DNA from: Gracilariopsis chorda
Lineage: Eukaryota > Rhodophyta > Florideophyceae > Gracilariales > Gracilariaceae
Reading direction: 5' to 3'
DNA: 64,000 nucleotides
Assembly (NCBI GenBank): GCA_003194525.1
Contig: NBIV01000108.1
Coordinates: 62,001 to 126,000, forward strand
Below, piece by piece: positions 21,301-30,530 of this stretch (position 1 is its first letter; each line of letters begins with the position of its first letter). The notes beneath the pieces are model-generated. The model did not search any database. It was not told the DNA's origin and saw nothing but the letters and a program-made list of their open reading frames with translations. Position numbers and translations under genes: made by a program.

Positions 21301-24300
21301 ATGACATATCTTGTGCATATAACATCCGAACGCACTCTCTGTGGTCATTCTGATGAAAACAGCTTAAGAAGAAAGTTCATTCATCAACTGTGCTCTAGAG
21401 ACAGAACTTACTCTCAGCTATACAAGATCTGTTCCTTCCGGATTTGTAATGTCTTAGGGAGGGGTTCAGACACACCTACAGGTCCTGCTAGAACGCCAGG
21501 CCTGTTAGTAGAACGGGTGATTGGTAGTATAGCCGAGTATTTGGAACCAAAATATATGGAACAGGGTAAATACAGGCTGAAGGACGATATCTGGAAAGAA
21601 TTCGACCCGTTCTTTCCGCAATACACGCCCCGAGAGAAGAATGATGCAGAAGTACGCCATGCATCTGTGAGCAAACGACGGAAACAACAGCTAATGATGA
21701 TTACTGAGGAAATAATCAGCAATCGCCCTACATGGCAACAGTTCAATGGTTTGAAAAGACTTTCTCTTTTCCTATGCAGCGACCACGATCTCGCGATTGC
21801 CACAAGGATTCTGAAAGAACTCGCTGAGATTCCACATTCACAGAAGATGCCTGCAACAATTTGTGCTACGGCCCTTCATCTAGTCTCCGCAAACGTGGAA
21901 TCAGTTCGAATCAGCAATCCCCCAAGCAATGCAATGACCTGGTTGCTGAACTGTTTTAGACCGGAAGCTTTTGACCCATCGGTCCTTGGTAGTATATGCA
22001 GGCTTGCGCTTCGAACAGTCGAATTGCAAGCAGATTTTGCACCGACATTCTCGAGAATCCTGTGTGAGTCATACAAGCGTTGCCCTCCAGGTCCTAAACT
22101 ATTTCTTCAGCAGCGTTTGCCACAGTGTGTTGCATCCCTGTGTGCAAAAGACGGTAGGTTGTCTCAACAAGAGGAGCTGGTAACTGCTGAGGATAAACGA
22201 CGTAGGAGGTTACAAGAGAAAAAGAAAGAACAACAATCTGCGATGCTGGCTCGAATGCAATCGGCACAAGCTGATTTTGAGAGACATATGTCAGAGGCAA
22301 AGGATTTCAAATCTGACACAGTTTCTCATCCTTATGCGGATAAGAGTACAACAAACGAAAACCAAGGCGCGGACAGGAATTTTCGGAAGGGTTCGTTCGA
22401 TATTCTGCATCGGGTTCAAGACTCATTTCGAGAAACTCCAAGTGAAATTCCAAAGTGCGCCCTATGTCATGAAGAAGGAGGAGCAGGAAGCAATGGTCCA
22501 TTGGGGTGTATTGGGTTCAAGCAAATGACAAAGTTACCCCTTATTTCTAGAGAGCAATTTGAATCGCAGTTTCATGTTACTCGAAGCCATAGTACTTGTG
22601 ACAGAGTCGAGACGCCAGGGAACAATGTGAATACTGCCGGACTACCTGATTTTCACAGAGAGAGTGCCGAAGCGATGCCTGTACCAGTCTCCAACTTCAT
22701 TGACCGACATCAGCGACTAGTCAATCTTAAACTCTTGGAAGAAGGTATTGAAACGTCGACGAGTATGCATGTGTCTCTTTGTGGGCATCTGATTCACAGC
22801 GACTGCTTTGAAGGTTACTTCTCTAATCTTATCAGTAGTAGGGAGACGAATATTCCTTTTGAAGGAAATAACGTCGTGAACTTGGAGAACATGGAATTCT
22901 TGTGCCCCGCTTGTAGAAGACTTGCCAATTTGGTTCTGCCATGTGTCGACATACCCTTCGACGGCTTGGAGAGCAAGAATGAACCGCGAGAGAACACAGG
23001 CACCAAAGACGTTGATGCAGAACAGCTATTCTGGAAGTGGTTAGATGAGGCCAGAGAAAAGGTTCTTACAGGGAAGCATGTCGCATGGAAATGTGAAAAT
23101 GGTAGTACCCTGACAGGAGAGATATGGAATGTTAGCCATGACGTGTTTCAACTGTTTTTGCCGACGAAAGACATCACGGCCGAAAGAAATCGTCTCATAC
23201 TCAAAAAGGGCTTATACGCACTTCCCGTATCAGATCTGTTAGGGCGGTTCAGACTTTGGACCACGGATTACGTGTGGCTTAATAGAGACGGCTCGTTCGT
23301 TTCAGATGTTTACTGTCAGCCCTGTACGTCCCTTGTACTCCCCAGCGCTTTAATAGCATCCGTCGCATCGGCTGAGATTGTCGCTAGATCATACGAGTGG
23401 GGTGGTTCTCTTCTGCTGAACACGCGGAGAACATTGAAGAAACTGTTTTCGGCCACACGTGCACAGTTTCATCTGAACGACAGAAACATTCAAGAAGACG
23501 AGCGCAAAAAGGCCCTTAGTGGACTATGGAGAATAGCTACACAGGAAGCAGGGGTGGTGAAGGCAGACCCATTTGCAATGCTGTCGTATTTTTGTTTCAT
23601 GTGGCCAACTTCTTTGACAGTCGATGATCTCAGTTTCTTAATTCGGCTCTGCTATGTGCACTTCTCCAGAGTACGAAAGTCCATGATGGGGTTGAGGTCA
23701 TCGGCGCGTTCAGCAGAGCTAGTCTTGTTTCTTAGAAGAGCCGCCATTCTTTTTTGGTGTGTTTCTTCATCCAGGGACCTGCAACTCTCGGTGTACACGG
23801 AAAGCGAACGTACTTCGAAGACTTTGGTCCAAGAAATTGAAGGACTTGTTGAGTATTTGAATGTACCCGTCATCAGATCTTCATGGAAGAAAGATTGCAA
23901 TTATTCTGCCGAATTGCAAGACGTATTGCTTGATGAGAATCAAATAGAAAGATCCTTCGGTTTACGACCATCACCGGTGGGCCTCCGTAAGCTCCCAGAT
24001 ATCTTCCAAACGCTCTTAGAAAGGTTAGCCCGAATGCCGTGCGACCTTTGTCGAGAAGTACCAAGGAGGCCCGCGCTATGCCTTGTCTGTCACGACATGC
24101 TATGTTATCGTTCTGAAGGTAATGTTGGGGAGCTCCTCAAGCATGCTGAAACTTGTGGCGCTGGGATTGGGGTGTTTCTATTGCTAAAGAAAGCCAAAGT
24201 TTTCGTTTTGCGTGGAAATCGAAGTGCTGTGTGGGGTTCACCTTATCTGGATGCGCATGGAGAGGAAGATGAGTTTCTTCGCCGGGGAACGCCGCTGCTT

Positions 24301-24450
24301 TTGAACAGAGACAGATACTCATCCTTGGAGCAGTTGTGGCTTTGTCATGGATTTGACCAAGATCCTCGGGTTCTCAGCAAAACTCTGCGTACAAATATAA
24401 GTCCTCTCGGAACCGATTTCCTAGCATTAGCAATGCCCCCTACATTGTGA
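18397..24450 (+). CDS. UBR-type E3 ubiquitin ligase (N-recognin, UBR1/PRT6-like)
   Basis: An intronless gene of 2017 residues, the usual length for this family. The UBR box, the zinc finger that binds basic N-terminal residues (type 1 N-degrons), spans about residues 99-166 (CGQVWRKDELAYKCRTCERD, NGGCCDCGDDQAWHPNGFC). A RING-like module is split: CALCHEE near 1354, then CGHLIHSDCFEGYF near 1463 and FLCPACRR near 1502. A C-terminal Cys/His cap lies near 1881-1905 (PCDLCREVPRRPALCLVCHD), as in the UBR autoinhibitory domain. The protein works with an E2 enzyme in the Arg/N-degron pathway. I see no ClpS-like N-domain after the UBR box, which resembles plant PRT6 rather than yeast UBR1. A basic coiled coil (DKRRRRLQEKKKEQQ) precedes the RING. 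The ATG at 18397 has good context (aacATGGat). Confidence 0.93.
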   Translation: MDATANAFVEINGRVIRHARTLYAQLKAATRPPRPHAFEFEEGEVSLFVDYTLSNPEWETDTEVLKNMMSTVLVPSSWPLPGLPSLKQQAGDAAKSGVCGQVWRKDELAYKCRTCERDTSCVICVPCFRNGDHEGHDYAMLRINGGCCDCGDDQAWHPNGFCRHHKGASAEDEDLSSSLPPDLKRAIAESVMVVSELVCNSCTMLHKLRRSSRSIQHNRLRTRTCTLLEWLYEVVRCGDGIRRVVGLLLTSKNFSISRRSDKERQQRETAANETSGVSWLELMLRLDGVDMLPYQVLVKLHALYFQLITDTVFKRIFLEKFALNYPRYVHAHIALKYDSRNRSSEEDEDLIEKTDIISKFTVQLFTVPALVPIMLQDGGLLEVLIKLLGIIFESTSDPLDLYRRDVPFENTNYAWHCSRNNPAVDSTDLKTSGLSKTCLYSLESLERATNFPSVKWLVMRHARRTESPLYTTCDVKLTDETELQVRDIKGEYTAFSDEDIAFPVEVEYSQISSSDSYAPDVSGITGSPISSKLRQFSAFEEGLETFDLNINRLVSGLPKDTVFGSTVAEARALEDESRSGNESLVHPMRLNWSAGEVLLAKDTWWRIMADLNYILSHKEAAFHLVHVRVDLFRLFVRMISMLQGMHPLSRRLGDHVLMDQTFWTEGYRLEAEVYHLSELLVVGFCGEEVPDSFSAETKDKCTYDLRSSRQRAIGVLGRCLEDWIEREEAIEALSTYAGEYFSVAHAVSIHLPLHRLFALFVHHAIRLDNVDLRTILSGMRNNTPESIAQKLITHPIRIQAFLYQERARMWRRNGRMISLIPVYYRYPWYSEWYVDLDIFLQQCCAVIMGDREFVQVALRAFRIRGVGQLISFVKSYDESSSLSAEFLEDLIYVNGASGTGSYYRQGSLERNSLDRRYVSISAVDMATFSLAPRMFKKKDTANGPKLIWIRGDIVEDISRFGPVLLDGLMTYLVHITSERTLCGHSDENSLRRKFIHQLCSRDRTYSQLYKICSFRICNVLGRGSDTPTGPARTPGLLVERVIGSIAEYLEPKYMEQGKYRLKDDIWKEFDPFFPQYTPREKNDAEVRHASVSKRRKQQLMMITEEIISNRPTWQQFNGLKRLSLFLCSDHDLAIATRILKELAEIPHSQKMPATICATALHLVSANVESVRISNPPSNAMTWLLNCFRPEAFDPSVLGSICRLALRTVELQADFAPTFSRILCESYKRCPPGPKLFLQQRLPQCVASLCAKDGRLSQQEELVTAEDKRRRRLQEKKKEQQSAMLARMQSAQADFERHMSEAKDFKSDTVSHPYADKSTTNENQGADRNFRKGSFDILHRVQDSFRETPSEIPKCALCHEEGGAGSNGPLGCIGFKQMTKLPLISREQFESQFHVTRSHSTCDRVETPGNNVNTAGLPDFHRESAEAMPVPVSNFIDRHQRLVNLKLLEEGIETSTSMHVSLCGHLIHSDCFEGYFSNLISSRETNIPFEGNNVVNLENMEFLCPACRRLANLVLPCVDIPFDGLESKNEPRENTGTKDVDAEQLFWKWLDEAREKVLTGKHVAWKCENGSTLTGEIWNVSHDVFQLFLPTKDITAERNRLILKKGLYALPVSDLLGRFRLWTTDYVWLNRDGSFVSDVYCQPCTSLVLPSALIASVASAEIVARSYEWGGSLLLNTRRTLKKLFSATRAQFHLNDRNIQEDERKKALSGLWRIATQEAGVVKADPFAMLSYFCFMWPTSLTVDDLSFLIRLCYVHFSRVRKSMMGLRSSARSAELVLFLRRAAILFWCVSSSRDLQLSVYTESERTSKTLVQEIEGLVEYLNVPVIRSSWKKDCNYSAELQDVLLDENQIERSFGLRPSPVGLRKLPDIFQTLLERLARMPCDLCREVPRRPALCLVCHDMLCYRSEGNVGELLKHAETCGAGIGVFLLLKKAKVFVLRGNRSAVWGSPYLDAHGEEDEFLRRGTPLLLNRDRYSSLEQLWLCHGFDQDPRVLSKTLRTNISPLGTDFLALAMPPTL

Positions 24451-26241
24451 GGAGTCGCACAATGTTAAAGCTATCAAAGAAGTCATCCGTACTGAAGTTT
24501 GTATATTACCATCTGAAGAACTACGGCGGGAGTCTCCCCATAGAAGTTTAATGCTGGTCTGGCTCCGTTTCCCGCTAGTGGATAGTGAGCGTAACATAGC
24601 CGCTGCAGGGCGGGAGCAGGAAGTAGACCTTCGTTACATCCTCTTGACAGCAATTAAGTTGGATGTTACAGCAGGAACGGGAACTGCTTGTCAAAAAGCA
24701 GCCCTCCCATGGCTTCGTAATAAGAAGGCGTGGTGCACACAAAGAAGAAATATTTCCACAAAGAGAAAGGGTATCAAAACCGTAATACTTCGCGCGAAAC
24801 TGAAGTGGCGGGAAACGACACCAGGATCTAGCGATCTCACACAGGGCGCACACCATCGCAGCCCTGTCGAGATAAACCGACACGCCTTCTCGGGGGAATC
24901 AGAAGGACGCGGAGTGGATCAGAGAAGGGTTTGTCTGAAATGTATAACCTTCGCAGTAGAGAGTAGTCCATAAAGCTAGTGAGGGTTAGCAATCTCCCTC
25001 GCGGTCTGCATCGTTGCTTTTTCAAACATGACTATTCGTTGGAGAAGGAATAGCGTATTCTTCGTACATTTCTATTTTCAAAAGCCAATACGAGTGGACT
25101 TGTTCGGCAGAGGCTCAAGGTTACACTGCCTGGTCTGCCGCCCCCTGATAAGATTCCAGAATCGTTGGTATCACGAACGAACGATTTCCTTTGTTCTATG
25201 CTTATGTATGGAAGGCCGCACCACTCACTCTACATGCCTCCGTTGGTAGAAGGAGAAGAGTTCCGGACGGCGCATGGCTCTCTCTCGAGTACATGTTATA
25301 ACGCTACTGGGCTTCACCCGGCACCAACCTATGTGCGGAAGAGAAAGAATTTCTGCCTACTCGAGTAGGGGCATAGAGATCAAGACACATTTGATCACTA
25401 CGTCATGGGGTGCAGGAGCCACTCTTGTGTCCAGGCGGAAGATCCTAACGTCTATATGAAAATGCAAAGGTCTTTGGGGTGACAACGATACTTGGCCGGC
25501 TAGGATGTCAGAATACTTGCAGGGGGAGGAGTTCTTTCAAGAGCACTCCCACCACTCTTCCGGGACTGGTAGCGTGAGCCTACTATAAAGGTCACTGCAA
25601 ATGACTGGCTGAAATTTTATACGGCGCGAGTGCCTTTATACCAAAAGGTTTAGAGGTCTAACCCTTTTACATCTATAATACATTTAATGCATCTCCTGAC
25701 TTTCTTTATCCTTTTCTGCGTGCGGCGGTTTGAAGTAAAGATGATCAGGTGAGGAGAGGACAAGACAAGAAATCCTGATGACAGAGACATTTCAGTTCTG
25801 CGGGTACAGAACCTGCACTATAGAGGTAGGTCTACGTAGTGTGACCAGCAAATGATACATGATTTGGGAAGCAAGGCTGTGAGTGTACTTGTTAGACCCA
25901 AGTGGAGGACGCTACCAAGGGTAAGAGGAAATTTGAGCGAGGGAAAGGAAATATTATTTGGGAGAGGCTCCGGGAACCCCAACTGACGTGTCAATTTCAC
26001 AAGAAAGCTTGCAAGGGGAACCGGGGGACCGCCATACGCAGGGTATAAAACGAAACAGCCTCGAACACCTCTACAAAACTTCTTTCCAATTGCACCCAAG
26101 CCGACCACGTTAAACTTCTGTCCTAGAAAAACTTTGGCAGGTTGACCTTGGACTACCTGAAAGGTGCTCACGCTGCCTGCTATCAGTTAAGCATTTTCAG
26201 ACAGTTAGCGCTTCAGAACATACTGACAAAGAAAAAGCAAA
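24451..26241. other. Long spacer with promoter of the first small coiled-coil gene
   Basis: About 1.8 kb. ORFs at 24551-24973 (+) and 25818-26171 (-) are long for the area but have no family signal, and the minus one overlaps the apparent promoter. A TATAAAA box lies at 26044-26050. A weak inverted string (ccaaaaggtttagaggtcta, then acccttttac) occurs near 25640-25671. Nothing else is identifiable. Confidence 0.45.
26044..26050 (+). promoter_or_regulatory. TATA box of the 26.2-kb gene
   Basis: TATAAAA, about 190 bp before the ATG at 26242, in the right orientation. Confidence 0.45.
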
Positions 26242-26841
26242 ATGTCTCATCCCTCTCTTCACACAAAAGGTATGGTAGAGCAATACAATGCTACTCGCTT
26301 TCGCACATTACGAAATTGGTAATCTCAAGAACTAACAACTCTAATCGCTATAGCCGAGTACGGCGATAAGCATGAGAAACCTGTCACATCAAAGATAGCC
26401 AACATATGGGAAAGAAGGATTGGTTCGGATGTTGTGCATGACGCTTCGCCGAGCTCAGTTGTTAAATCTTCTGGCTCCGAAGTGAGTCGTGGACCAAATC
26501 TCACCAGCGCAGGATCCCAAAAAGCGTTTGGAAGAAAGAACACTATTGAAATCGTGAAAGGTAAGTTGGACTGAAAGCGTTCACAAGCAAGAAAAAAGGT
26601 TCTAACCAGTGAAACAAAAGAATTCGAACGAATGGCTAGCTTTCACAACCAGCAGTCCCTTTCCAGGCCGGCCTCGATTGCGCGCAAAATAGGCTCGTCG
26701 CTTAGCACTGTGAAGAGCGATAACAGTACGGTTGACATCTCAAAGGAAGAGATTAAAGAAATCGTTCAGAAGATTCGTTCGCGAATGACTGAAGTTGACA
26801 AGGACCTGAACAAACTTCAAGCATTGATTGCTAAGCAGTGA
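26242..26841 (+). CDS. Small coiled-coil protein, unrecognised (three exons)
   Basis: Exons 26242-26269, 26354-26560 and 26621-26841 give exactly 152 codons (151 residues). Both introns (84 and 60 nt) are phase 1, start GTATGG and GTAAGT, end TATAG and AAAAG, and carry AACTAAC and TTCTAAC before the acceptor. The protein starts MSHPSLHTKAEYGDK. It has SKIANIWERR near residue 25, a disordered Ser-rich middle, EIVKEFERM near 80, SLSRPASIARK near 90 and a C-terminal heptad helix (SKEEIKEIVQKIRSRM, EVDKDLNKLQALIAKQ). I do not recognise the family. The SKIAN-type motif plus coiled coil recalls cytoskeleton or trafficking adaptors, but that is speculation. Intron logic and an exact multiple of three support the model. 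Confidence 0.65.
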
Positions 26842-27551
26842 GGAAACCTTTCGTCACACTCCGATGGCATCTCTTACCAATGACAGCGGCAGTTCACACA
26901 ACAATTGGGAAGAGCACCGAAGATCAACATGAGATAGTGGCGGTACTTTCATGGTTCGAAACGTATGAAAGACACAACTGGCGGAATGATTATTCTCCAT
27001 GGAGAAGTTCCTTCGCTGCCGTCCATAGAATTCTACAGTCTATAGCTATCTAGCTAGTGCTACGCCGGGAAGTCCGTCAGGTTAAAATAAAAAAACGTAT
27101 AGTGTAAGCTTTGGTTGAGAGAGGCCGCTCCGAAGTCTTACTTGTACGCTGTGATTTGCACTTAAGTAAACAGGGCAGCCTGAATCGTTGACGTCTGCTG
27201 GAACTTTTGCCGCAGCGCCACACATTCAGTAGGCGTGCCTTTAGTTACTCCTTGCTTCAAGCATTGGACAAGCACTTTCCATCTGCAGAGGTTAAGGGAG
27301 AAGGGTCAGCTGATAATTGTCACGTTATATTCATTCAATACCTTTTGTCCTTTCTCCGAACTTGCTACTGCATAACTTCTGAAAGCAGTGCAGCGTTGGG
27401 AGGGCTACTGTTCTTGCGATGCAAAACACCATACCGCAACCATTGATATTTTGAGATTACTAACGCCGATTCAACCACTTCATCGACGTACGATTGAGAA
27501 GAAGTGCTGACTGTCAGAGCAAAGGGGAACGTCACATTATCTTCTATACAA
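26842..27551. other. Spacer between the two small coiled-coil genes
   Basis: About 700 bp with no supportable gene. Small ORFs (27207-27446 + and 27365-27628 -) overlap each other and the next gene's first exon and have no features. Confidence 0.4.
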
Positions 27552-28239
27552 ATGACCGATAGTAAGTCACCGCGATACTTCAGGACACCCATGCTCTCAT
27601 TGCATATGCTCAAAGCTAGCACTAACATTTCTCATGGTCTAAGCGACAGGTTCCGTTTCACGCTTGCGTGACCTGCTTAACAAATTTGAGGGAGTACGGC
27701 CTCCCTCCCCTCCAAAGAAAGAGCGAGTCGTGAGTGCGCTGGACCCAAAACGCCGTCCTTTATCAACCGAAGCAACGTCTGCTCGTGAGCAAAGCCAGAA
27801 CCGTTTATCAACTCACTCTGCCGAGGCGAAACAAGCGGAACAGCCTACTCGATACGTTCCTCGCATATCTGCATCTGATACAGACGAAATGCGAGATTTA
27901 AAGCGGGTTATCCTAGCGAAAGAGCAAGAAATATCTCGGGTATGCAACCAGCTTCAGATGATGGCTGATAGACTCGACCGCGCTCTTGAGATATTCCTAG
28001 CTGCTGCGATTGAGCATGATGCCGCAAATGCAACCTCCGGAAAGAGTGCTGACCAACGAGTTAAGGCCTTCGAGTTGGATGTTGCTAAAGCCATTGAGAC
28101 TACTGCGCCTAAACCGAAAAAGGCACCGGCGAGCTCTCCAACTTCTCTAGAAGCAATACTGGCAGCCGCCCGAGGCGACCGACCAAGTTCTACCGGAGGA
28201 AAGCCAAAATATTCGAAACTTCTTCGCGATATGAAGTAG
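27552..28239 (+). CDS. Small coiled-coil protein, unrecognised (two exons)
   Basis: A 10-nt coding first exon (27552-27561: ATG ACC GAT A) joins to 27650-28239 across an 88-nt intron (GTAAGT...GACAG, with CACTAAC inside), giving exactly 200 codons (199 residues). The protein begins MTDSSVSRLRDLLNKFEGVR, followed by a Pro/Lys/Arg-rich disordered stretch, then a helix at about 90-130 (DEMRDLKRVILAKEQEISRV, DRLDRALEIFLAAAIEHDAA) and a Lys/Pro/Ser tail. The N-terminal VSRLRDLLNKFEG resembles the LxxxFE motifs of some actin/Rho-linked proteins. No family is recognised. It lies in tandem with the gene at 26.2 kb and is similar in size, splicing and composition, so the two may be distant relatives. 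Confidence 0.65.
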
Positions 28240-28583
28240 ACCTGTGGTAATTATGGGCTCTGTCGGCTTTGCTTCGATAAGATCGAAGTAAGCAGCGCGA
28301 AAGACTTGCTGCTAACTAGATCCAAACAATATTCGATATTTGTACGAGGAAACCAACTGCTTTGTCAAAACGACGGTGTGCTATATCACTACTCCGGAAC
28401 ATAGAGTTTAGAGACCGCAGATTAGACATTTTGGGTACCGTCGGTACTGCAGAGGGATTCTTCTGATTCAAAAAGCATTTCTTGTATAAAAAGAATCCCA
28501 TCCACAACGTCTGAAAGTGCTTGTACGAAGGAAGTACGAACTAACTAGATGTCACGGGATGGCGTTTAGAGCATTCAAAACAT
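28240..28583. other. Convergent 3' spacer
   Basis: About 340 bp between converging stop codons. I see nothing except a GGTACCgtcGGTAC string near 28435, similar to intergenic motifs elsewhere in the window. Confidence 0.35.
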
Positions 28584-29981
28584 TCATGTCTTGTTAAGCC
28601 TATTCAATCTGTCAAAACCTTCATCAAGATCTTTGATAAGGTCGTCTACATCTTCAAGCCCGACATGGATCCGCATTGTTTGGCCGTACCCATCACCATA
28701 CTTCCACTTTTGTACAGTTCTATAAGAGTTGATATTATTCTGCATCAGTAAACTCTCAAACCCACCCCAGGAGAATCCCATTGCATGCAGTTTCATACCA
28801 TCGAGCATGCTATCTAAAGCGTCCTGTGAGAAACCCTCTATTAGTTGAAATCCGAACAATCCCGAGGATCCCTTAAATTGTCGTTTGAACAACTCATGTT
28901 GAGGATGACTCGGTAACCCAGGGTGCATGACGCGTTTAACTTCCAGCCTGTTTTCAAGCCACTTCGCGATGCGTAAAGCGCTTTGTTCGTGCTGTCGTAA
29001 CCTAACACCCAATGTTCTGAGACCGCGTAATGCCAGATATGCATCATCTGAGCCCGGTGGACACCCAAGCTGCACCACGGAATTCTTTATAGCACGATAA
29101 GTCTCTCGGTCCTTCGCAGCGACTATGCCCATCATCAGATCTGAATGTCCTCCTATATACTTTGTAGCAGCGTTAATAGATACATCACAGCCATTTTCAA
29201 AGGGGGAGAGGAGAGTAGGACCCCAGGTGTTATCGATGAGAACTTTCAAGTTATGCTCGTGAGCAACTTGTGCGATTGTCGGGACATCCATTACTTCAAA
29301 AGAGAGACTGGCTGGGGACTCAACGAGTATTAGTTTTGTATTCGGGCGAATAAGCTCGCGAACCTCATCACAAGAAGCAACGGGCGAGAAGTACGTAGTA
29401 CCGACTCCAAAACGTTTCAAGAACACGTCACAGAAGGATCTCGTTGGGTCATACACAGCATCTGTTATTAGAACATGATCACCGGATTGCACAAATGCAA
29501 GCAGTGCAGCGTTAACTGCGGCAACGCCTGAAGACGTCAAACAAGCATTATCTGCCCCTTCAATCGCAGAGAAGGCTTCTTCTAGAGCGAAGGTGGTTGG
29601 ATTTCCATGCCTGCCATACCACATGCCAGTGAACGGCCAGTCCGAAGAAGCGAAGCGGAGGGCCTTGACATTCGGGAAGGTGACCGTTGAAGCATGGTAA
29701 ACTGGGGGGTTCACTACTGATCTTTTGAGTGGATCGGTGGTCCACTCATCTTTATGTACGCCGCCATGAACGATTCGAGTGTCCACATTCACGTGGGACA
29801 GCTCAAGATTTTTGCCGGATGTACGGAGTGTTGAATGTGAGGATGGATCGGGCGCAGAATCAACGGAGCTTGGGGCTTGCTGCGACATTGCGATCCTTCG
29901 CGACCTCAGTTGTGGTGATCTGTGAGCCGTCAAAGGAAGCGCAGATACAAATGCAGAGTAAGCAGAGACATTCATTTTCAT
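28584..29981 (-). CDS. metC: Cystathionine beta-lyase, bacterial MetC type, probably plastid-targeted
   Basis: The protein has 465 residues. It is a PLP enzyme of the Cys/Met metabolism family that splits cystathionine to homocysteine, pyruvate and ammonia in methionine synthesis. The PLP lysine is K274 in SINAATKYIGGHSDLMMG. Phosphate-binding Tyr/Arg are in MWYGRHGNPTTFALEEAFSAI (120-140), and an SSGVAAVNAALLAF loop follows. The block LVESPASLSFEVMDVPTIAQ and the C-terminal SWGGFESLLM match proteobacterial MetC better than the plant enzyme. The first ~55 residues are Ser/Ala/Arg-rich, with few acids in the first 35 (MKMNVSAYSAFVSALPLTAH), typical of an organelle transit peptide. A second ATG at residue 32 could give a cytosolic form. 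It is divergent from the GT14 gene. Confidence 0.9.
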   Translation of the reverse strand: MKMNVSAYSAFVSALPLTAHRSPQLRSRRIAMSQQAPSSVDSAPDPSSHSTLRTSGKNLELSHVNVDTRIVHGGVHKDEWTTDPLKRSVVNPPVYHASTVTFPNVKALRFASSDWPFTGMWYGRHGNPTTFALEEAFSAIEGADNACLTSSGVAAVNAALLAFVQSGDHVLITDAVYDPTRSFCDVFLKRFGVGTTYFSPVASCDEVRELIRPNTKLILVESPASLSFEVMDVPTIAQVAHEHNLKVLIDNTWGPTLLSPFENGCDVSINAATKYIGGHSDLMMGIVAAKDRETYRAIKNSVVQLGCPPGSDDAYLALRGLRTLGVRLRQHEQSALRIAKWLENRLEVKRVMHPGLPSHPQHELFKRQFKGSSGLFGFQLIEGFSQDALDSMLDGMKLHAMGFSWGGFESLLMQNNINSYRTVQKWKYGDGYGQTMRIHVGLEDVDDLIKDLDEGFDRLNRLNKT

Positions 29982-30530
29982 GTTTCATCAATAGCAGAGT
30001 AGCTGGGGAATCTTCGGAGGTAATAAGAATATAGATTAACTGCTTAGGAAAGATGTCTCCAATAAAAGCTATTTTGCTGTGGCCGTGACAAAAGACTTTG
30101 AGATTGCGCTTTTATGAAGGAAGCATAATGTATTGTACGTTTCACGAGTACTTCGAAGATGTGCGACGCCGCGTGCGGCGAAGGAAACGAACAGCTGGCG
30201 ATCATTGTGCACATTAGTAACCCTATCATATAACCTTTTTCTGTTTCGGCATCTGAAGCGCACTCTCATCACAAGATGATCTTGTGACACTTGGCAGTTC
30301 CCCAGTTGCTCATGCACTGGTGTTCTGCACTGTTCACCTGCGGGCTCATGTGCGAGCACCGGTGGCTTTCTGTACAAGTGGTAAGGCACGCCTGTGCTTT
30401 CCTCGTTTCGTCAGACTTCCTGATACCATGGATTCAAAGCCAGAGTTACATACCCTTGTTGATAGGAACCATCTTCACATCGTGGCACGTTTCCGAACAT
30501 CGTAGTTATCCGGTATATGAATGTTCTGTT
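29982..30530. other. Divergent upstream region of metC and the GT14 gene
   Basis: About 550 bp. The GT14 reading frame is open back to 30291, but that part has no well-placed ATG and no protein-like composition, so it is treated as leader. A TATA-like ATCATATAACC lies near 30225. No other feature. Confidence 0.4.

Noticed and set aside
24551-24973. 140-codon + strand ORF after the UBR gene
   Set aside because: It has an ATG, but composition and lack of any motif or promoter give no support, and it lies where the UBR 3' UTR should be.
30291-30530. 80-residue N-terminal extension of the GT14 protein
   Set aside because: It begins at TTG, is Cys/Trp-rich and would put the membrane anchor far inside; the ATG at 30531 gives a normal type II protein.
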